DNA of 64,000 nt. Origin: Phallus indusiatus (Eukaryota; Basidiomycota; Agaricomycetes; Phallales; Phallaceae). Of the stretch, positions 57,961 to 64,000 are shown piece after piece. How positions within the stretch are numbered: the stretch's first letter is position 1; the number at the start of each line of letters is the position of its first letter. The position numbers and the translations under genes were made by a program. Location: contig JAQFWX010000028.1 of NCBI GenBank assembly GCA_027605045.1, forward strand, positions 310,001-374,000. The letters are read 5' to 3'. Below the pieces are notes generated by a model. It did no database searches. It had not been told where the DNA came from and saw only the letters and a program-made list of their open reading frames with translations.

Positions 57961-59514
57961 ATGGAAGCTAGTGAACCGGACTTGGCGCAGTTATGGAAAC
58001 TCGTGATGGAACTTACAGAGCAGTTGGGTCAAAACCGAGCTGCTATTGCTTCGTTGCAGGCCCAAGCTGGTTCAGTAAACGTAAGGAAACATATCCTTCG
58101 TATTTTTTTCTTATAGTCTCATATGTTTTCTCCTAGTCAGCAGCATCGAATCAAAACACCGGGTTTCCGCTACGGAGGTGAGCGTGATTTTGCTACCAGA
58201 TGTTACTGTGTCTAAAAAAACTAACGTTTTCTATGGTACAGGTTTAATTCCCATCTAAGCCAAGGTGATTTGGCTTTAACCTTCCATGATGCTTCTTCTC
58301 GTCACAAACACTTCTTATACAGAGGTCTACGAAGCTGAATTGGAGAAGCTAGACAGCACTTTTACGCAACAAAACGCTGAGCTACAAAACGAAAACAAGC
58401 AACTTGCCGTGTTGCTAAAGGAGTACGAACAGACACTAGAGAGCGTAATGAGCAAGTTCCGAACGCACGCCGTATGTTTTTTGACGTTTATTTTCCTCTT
58501 TTTTTCCTCTGTTAATACCATAACTAGCACGCAACGCAACAGCATGAGCTGTCGTTGACAAGACATTACGAATCGTTGTTGATCTCTCGTGAGACGGCCA
58601 TCCTTGCGTCTGATCTTTCAATGTCGACGGCCTATTCGTGTTCCTTGGCACGAATGTCACATTTATTACGATCAGCATTCAGAGCAGCAAGCGGTGAACT
58701 TCCAGAAGACGAAGTAGGCACCAGTGATAGATTTTCCATCCCTCTTTTTCTCACAATATGGAATAAATAGACAGATTCCGAAGAGGTTGACGTAGGAGGT
58801 TATGTTGAAGGTATCGGAATGCAAGATTGGGCACTGGAGCGTGAATGCGAGTTATCTCGTCTAGAGTCTGAAAACCAAGAACTTCGTCGTATGCTGGGAC
58901 TATTACCCCCGCTGTCTCCTCCGCCATTGCCTCCACGAAACAGACTGTCCTCTCATCCAATAGACCACCACGATGCATCTCCATCCGTAATGCCATTACG
59001 CTGGGACACAATGGACCACGATCAAAATCCGCGCTCGATTCCATCACCACCACATCCTCTTGACTCCGATCCCAGCGATGGTATGATCTTACGCCATCAT
59101 CACAGTTCACAACAAACTCTTAGCCCGCCCCAATTAGCTCCAGATCTACCTCCACAGTCTGTTCAAAGTCAGAATCGTAGTTATTCGCCGCCGCCGCCCT
59201 TCACCTCGGAGACACCGCTGGTCACTAGGAAGTACAGCCGTCGAGGGGTGATGAATGGGCCTAATGGTATATTTTCCACGGGAACCTTTGTTCCGGCTGG
59301 TGCTGGTGTTGAGTCCAGCACGGCATCAGCTCTTGGAAGCACATTTAGAACGCCTTGGCTTATGGAGCAAGAGCGAAACGCGGGCCCCTTGGGGTCGATT
59401 CATGGGCAGACTGTGAATATGGCTGCGGGGATGGCGGCAGAAGGAAAGGGAACATCTGCGTGGGATGGTTTATCAAATATTTATTCAAACAGGTCTTGGA
59501 GTCAATTTTCATGA
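57961..59514 (+). CDS. SIKE/FGFR1OP2-like coiled-coil protein
   Basis: A 420-residue protein in six exons: 57961-58080, 58137-58177, 58242-58264, 58323-58471, 58528-58713, 58771-59514. Coiled-coil segments cover about residues 60-110 (EVYEAELEKLDSTF, QNAELQNENKQLAVLLKEYE) and 190-215 (WALERECELSRLESENQELR). Between them, SCSLARMSHLLRSAFRAASG and the second coil match what I know of the SIKE (DUF837) family, whose animal and fungal members belong to the STRIPAK phosphatase-kinase complex. The C-terminal half is Pro/Ser-rich and probably disordered. Family membership is moderately certain; a STRIPAK role is inference. Confidence 0.7.
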
Positions 59515-61672
59515 TGAAAACATGTCAAACACGGGTAGGATTGTTATACTGTAGAATTGTATATTATTTATTGTGTTTATAATGTATCCCATGCCAATTG
59601 TCAATACTATACCATATTTGAGCATGTTTGCTATAGTTTGCTACTAGACAAATCTGAACTGAGCCGTAACAGGACGTTCGGCTTCAGGTTATTAGTACGC
59701 CAAGATTAGTCTTCGGGTGAGAATACTATATTCAGCTTGCCGACTTGAACGAAGTACTACTGCATAATGCAATTAGTTACTTGATTGCCGCTTCATCGAA
59801 ATTGGTGAAAATCAATGGAGAAGTGGATATTGGTCTTGACCTCGTATTACCGGATATAAAGGTCGAACGTGTTACGTCACAACTCGCTGCCATCTGAATT
59901 TGTTTTGTGTTCTGCCATATTCCTCTGCCCATAAAATACTCATAAGTTTTGATAAGACGTGACCTTCAAACACTCTCAACAAACAGTTGTCTTCAACCTA
60001 ACCAGCTTCAACTTCATCGAAAAGCAAAACGAGCCAACGCCGTTAAGGTCAATATTATAGGAATTTGTCAAGGGGAGATAGAACGGACTCGAGTCACTCA
60101 AATGATCACCGAAATAAATGGCGAATTTGTCGGTCTTATGCCAGCACAGTTATCTTTGGACAAGTATTTAGTTAAGACGTCGGACGTCACGTTGAATGGA
60201 TCTTGATCAGTCTCATAATGACTCGAAATGGCCCCTTGAAAGAGAAGAAAAGGATGTACCCCGTATTTGTAGGTCTAGTTCTATCTTCTCTTCCTACTGG
60301 GATCGCTATTGATCTCGCACAGATCGAGTCCGCGCGACCTCTATATCCGTCACTGCATCTCCGTGACACTTACTCAAAGGACATGAAAGTGTTTGATGAG
60401 ATTGAGTCAAGCCTTGTACGCAGACACTAAGCCTTCAACGATCGTATAATCACACTCAGTCTCCGATAAATTTGTTGATTCAGCTGTGCAGATTTACACT
60501 GGTGCACATTCGCTGAACATCGGCTCTGTGTCATGATCCGATTCATGACATCACTTCCGGTAACGTTACGTAATCCATATCCGATCATTTACCGTTTATC
60601 TCCGTTATCTTATCACGCTTACGTCACTCACGATATGACCTTCGCGTTCAGTCATCCCAATCAACCTTACAACTCGAATAGAGACGTACCCGTCTCTCTT
60701 AACTCCTGGAACACCCGCGGAAAGCCCTTTCTAGAATATTCCACGCACGTTCCGGTTATGAGATCATAGATGACGAACGTAGGTCCATGTATGCACAGCT
60801 CTCATCCCTGCACACCTCATGTTCATCACATGAGACATCATACCCTGCATATATTGATGTAACTTACGAATCTCACGACTTGTTTGTATTTCTCTAGTTC
60901 GGAATCTATTTCGAACTGAGCTAGAATTATTTATCTGACGTGTATATAAACCCTAGCATACACGTAGATAGTTCTTCAGACTTAATATCGAACGTAGTTC
61001 GATATCTCTATAAAACTCTCTTTTCTCTTACTCTCTTCATCATTGAACGTCGAGATCGTTCCTCGAGACTTGCAGCGACGGAAGCCATCCGTCGTTGCCG
61101 AGAGTTACATCTCAAAGCTTTCTTCATTATCGTTGAGCTTGATATTGATGGTTGTGCGAACAGGCTACACGGAGATTAGTCAGCGAAGGCTATATGCGCC
61201 ATTCCTTATTGTTAGGTGATTCTGAGGTACTAAAAGGCTATACTTTCTATTTTTCACCTTTTGTCTCCCCTTCGTTTCACTTTTATTTAAAATTCACAGT
61301 TCTTATATTTTATCTTTCCAATCATCTTTAGTTCCATTTCCCTGGAACATATATTTACAAACTGTATATAAAAAAAACAAACCTTTTCGACTACAATAAC
61401 AACAACTTTTATACCCTCATTATGATTTCCCTCTGAGCACACAACACTGGTTCCCTTTCGCTCTCTGACCACTCCTGTTGCGCTCCCATCATTTGGTGAC
61501 CACCGCAGGGAATCAGTTTGTTTTGTGTGTCTCTTCCCCTTCATTCCGTTCAAAACATCTTCTATTATCATCCTTTTACCTATCTACAACATCTACATCT
61601 GCATACGAGCTACGTTTAATCAGAAAATCATTCTTTGCACTCCACACGCTCGTTTCGACACTTTTTCCAATC
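59515..61672. other. Intergenic region leading into a retroelement
   Basis: No cellular gene is supported. Plus-strand frames at 59949-60206 and 60203-60430 have no motif. The right part, from about 60531, is probably retroelement LTR and leader (next entry). Confidence 0.45.
60531..61162 (+). repeat. Possible 5' LTR of a Ty3/gypsy-like element
   Basis: Starts TGTCATGATCC, a TG start usual for fungal LTRs, contains TATATAAA at 60943-60950 followed by a transcribed-looking leader, and could end at GCGAACA (CA end). The second LTR is outside the window, so the borders cannot be verified and no target-site duplication or primer-binding site is clear. Confidence 0.35.
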
Positions 61673-64000
61673 ATGACTACTGAGCCAGTACCCTTGCCTG
61701 CTCGTCGTTCGGAATCTGCCCCTCGTTTTGATCCCAAGAAACCCCTTTCGCTCTGGGATTATTTTATCGATTATGAGGCCCTTGCAGAAGCAGCACAGTT
61801 AGATGAAAGAACGAAGATCAAGAAATCAGTCATTTACCTGTCACGCGATCAAGCCGATTTCTGGGAGTGTCTGGATGAGTACGAAGGATCCGACTGGGAA
61901 CTCTTCAAGAACACGATTTTATCGTTTTACCCTGGTTCTACCCCGGAAAATAGATGGACCCTCAGTGACTTGGACGACTTTCTCGATGCCCAGAAGACCA
62001 AGCTAATCCGAACGAGAGGCGACTTCGCGGAATTTCATCGTCAGTTTGCCACGATTTCGAAGCCCTTAATCCGAAATGGCTTGTTATCAGATCTTGAGGA
62101 AAGGAGGCTGTACTGGAGAGCTTTGGATCAGGATTTCAAGGATTTGTTGATTAGAAAAGTCGAGCTCACCAATCCTGCGTACACAGAGAGGACGATCCTG
62201 ACGCTTGCTGAGATACGCCATGCCGCCGATCTTGTTTTGCATGGAACGCTTGCCGAAACGAGCTCTACAGTTACATTGAATGCAACGTCGCCGATTCCAG
62301 CCTCTTCCCAGGTACCCGTCGAAGCAAAACCGTTCAGTCTCGAGAGTTTCGCCCAGCACATGCAGCACATGTCAGCTATGATGTCACGAACCGTCAAGAC
62401 AGCAGTTACCTCGGTTTTGGACCAAGCAACGAGCGTGTATGCACCTCTTGTACAGAACAGTATCAGCAACAGCCGTTTTGGAGCCTCGTACCTTGCGCAT
62501 ACCAGTCTAATAGTCCCCGCAGTTTCTCGAGAAGTGTCCTTGCCGAAAGTAGAAGATGTTCCGAGCCGCATTGCGAACGCAGTTGTTGCTGCCCCGTCAA
62601 ATGTCAAGGTTCATAACGCGATGCCAAAGCAAACTAATGTCAAGAATGTCAGTACTGGAGAGATGCCCGTTGATTCGAAAACCGACCTGAACGCATATAT
62701 CGAGGCGCTCCAGTGGAAGGTCAGCCGCCGAGGAGACGATGAAGATGAAGAAGGGCTAGAAGACCTCATTCGTGTCCTAAAAGAGCGTGTCAGTAAGAAG
62801 ACGACGGTGGACATTTCGCATCAAGGTCCCCAGGAGAATCAAGCCGTACCTTTTTCTGCAGTCCCGGTTCCCTCTATTCCCGCGGTTTCATCATTACCAG
62901 CCCCAGAGTCTGCTCCAGCCATTCGTTCGCCTAGTCGCACAGTCATGGAACAATGTCAAGTTCCTAATCAAGTTGTCGCTGAGCCTGTCCGTGCCCCTGA
63001 AGATGCTTTAAATCCCACTGTTACACTGTCCGTTGAAAAGTTACTGACCTTATGTCATCCTGGTGTTCGCGAACAGCTTCTAGAGGCTATGATAGTCAAT
63101 CAATTAGCGATAAAAGAAGATATAGAAGAAACGCCGCACGCGATTACCTATTCAGCCAAAGAAGATTCGTGTTCAGGAGCCATCGCCGTGTACCAGAGTT
63201 GTTCTCGCGAAGCGCCTGCAGCGTCATCGAAACCTGAAGAAGCGTCAGCTGAAGAGTCGTTAGTCGAAGAAGTTAGCATTGAAGAAGAGAGAAATTTAAA
63301 GAGTTGTGTTGCAAAGTTATCGGAGATTGAAGAAGAGCCTTGTGTTGACCGCCGAATTGTTTTTGAATTGTTTGAAGATCATTTCCCAATGTTTCCCTCA
63401 TTATCGTCTCATGTTTCTGAATCCCCCATAATTGAAACTTCATTTGTGTATTCTCAATCCCCTCCTGTAAAGAAACTAGATACAGCGCTACCTACTATAT
63501 GTTTTCGTGCCCCTCCTGTATCCCCATGCTGTTCCGTTCTCGCTAACCTTTGCAGAATCGTATCCGTCGAGTCGTTTTTCGTAAAGAAAGGTTCTGGTAT
63601 GGAGAAATCGCGCGCGTTGGTGTCAAAGAAGAGGTCCCTGTTGCCGTATGATCCTGGAGGAGAAGGATTAGTTTGTTTTGGAAGACTTTGGGCTATTGTG
63701 CCTACTCACCTGCAGTTGGAATCGCCGTTTCGCGAGTCGCTCGTTCCCGTTAGGAATCTGAAGTCCATGTTTCACCCTCAGTTCTCGGATTCGCACGTTT
63801 CTCTTGTCAGTAATTCCCCCATCATCACAGGCACGCTATCGTCGCGTTTCGCGCAGTCTGCATATATCATTCGAGGAAGCCAGCCACGAGTCGGACCGGA
63901 ACCATATGACGCTAGAGGTAGAGAGTCAGTACAGTCAAAGATAATCAGGATTGTCATACCTTTTCGTTCGCACCCTACGAAGTTGCCCACTGAAGCCCAA
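61673..64000 (+). mobile_element. Gag-like ORF of a Ty3/gypsy-type retrotransposon, 3' cut off
   Basis: An uninterrupted frame of 776 codons from the ATG at 61673 to the last base, with no stop; the element continues beyond the window. The first about 190 residues look like a retrotransposon gag capsid domain: LSLWDYFIDYEALAEAAQ, SVIYLSRDQADFWECLDEY, WELFKNTILSFYP, FAEFHRQFATISKPLIRNGL and YWRALDQDFKDLLIRKVEL. A long Ser/Pro/Glu-rich stretch follows. No CCHC zinc knuckle, protease DTG/DSG or reverse-transcriptase motif appears before the edge. The intact frame suggests a fairly recent insertion. Strand and frame are certain; the gag label is strong, the family name moderate. Confidence 0.72.

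Noticed and set aside
1..64000. CRISPR arrays, bacterial operons, ribosome-binding sites
   Set aside because: The window is eukaryotic; no spaced direct-repeat array is present.

Overview
This is a gene-dense piece of a filamentous basidiomycete genome, probably an agaricomycete. The evidence is about 140 short GT-AG introns (mostly 45-75 nt) breaking genes into many small exons, a Kin4-like kinase, an expanded fungal sulfotransferase (Sulfotransfer_4) family, a Crinkler-type P-loop gene and a Ty3/gypsy-like gag. I rebuilt exon structures by hand from splice signals, reading frame and comparison between paralogues. Every complete model closes in frame except GST1. Homology calls rest on recognised motifs, not on a database search.

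Layout. 1-247: 5' end of a short-chain dehydrogenase. 1210-10149: two AAAP amino-acid transporter paralogues (A on minus, B on plus) flanking a homoserine-acetyltransferase-like alpha/beta hydrolase. 10498-16219: an oxysterol-binding protein and, 50 bp later, a Kin4-like kinase with a KA1-like C-terminus. 18672-21775: a large Kelch-repeat protein. 23860-36554: an FAD monooxygenase, four sulfotransferase-like genes, one sulfotransferase remnant and two Ure2p-like glutathione transferases. This is a redox/conjugation neighbourhood shaped by a tandem duplication and an internal deletion. 37251-40884: an SMP-domain gene and a Crinkler-like NTPase gene in head-to-head orientation. 41132-43801: transporter C.

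43802-55490 is mostly gene-poor. It holds degenerate repeated gene fragments, a hairpin element, a large inverted repeat whose arms carry tRNA-like sequences (one arm has a nested MITE-like insert), and an intact Baeyer-Villiger monooxygenase. 55494-59514: a PHD-like zinc-finger gene and a SIKE/FGFR1OP2-like coiled-coil gene transcribed divergently. 61673-64000: a gag-like open frame that runs off the window, preceded by a possible LTR.

The most unusual observations are a 9-nt microexon kept in all three transporter genes; four GC-AG introns; the duplicated-then-deleted sulfotransferase unit; a one-base frameshift in GST1; a Walker A motif split by an intron in the Crinkler-like gene; and the inverted repeat with tRNA-like arms. 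I found no CRISPR array, rRNA or intact tRNA gene.
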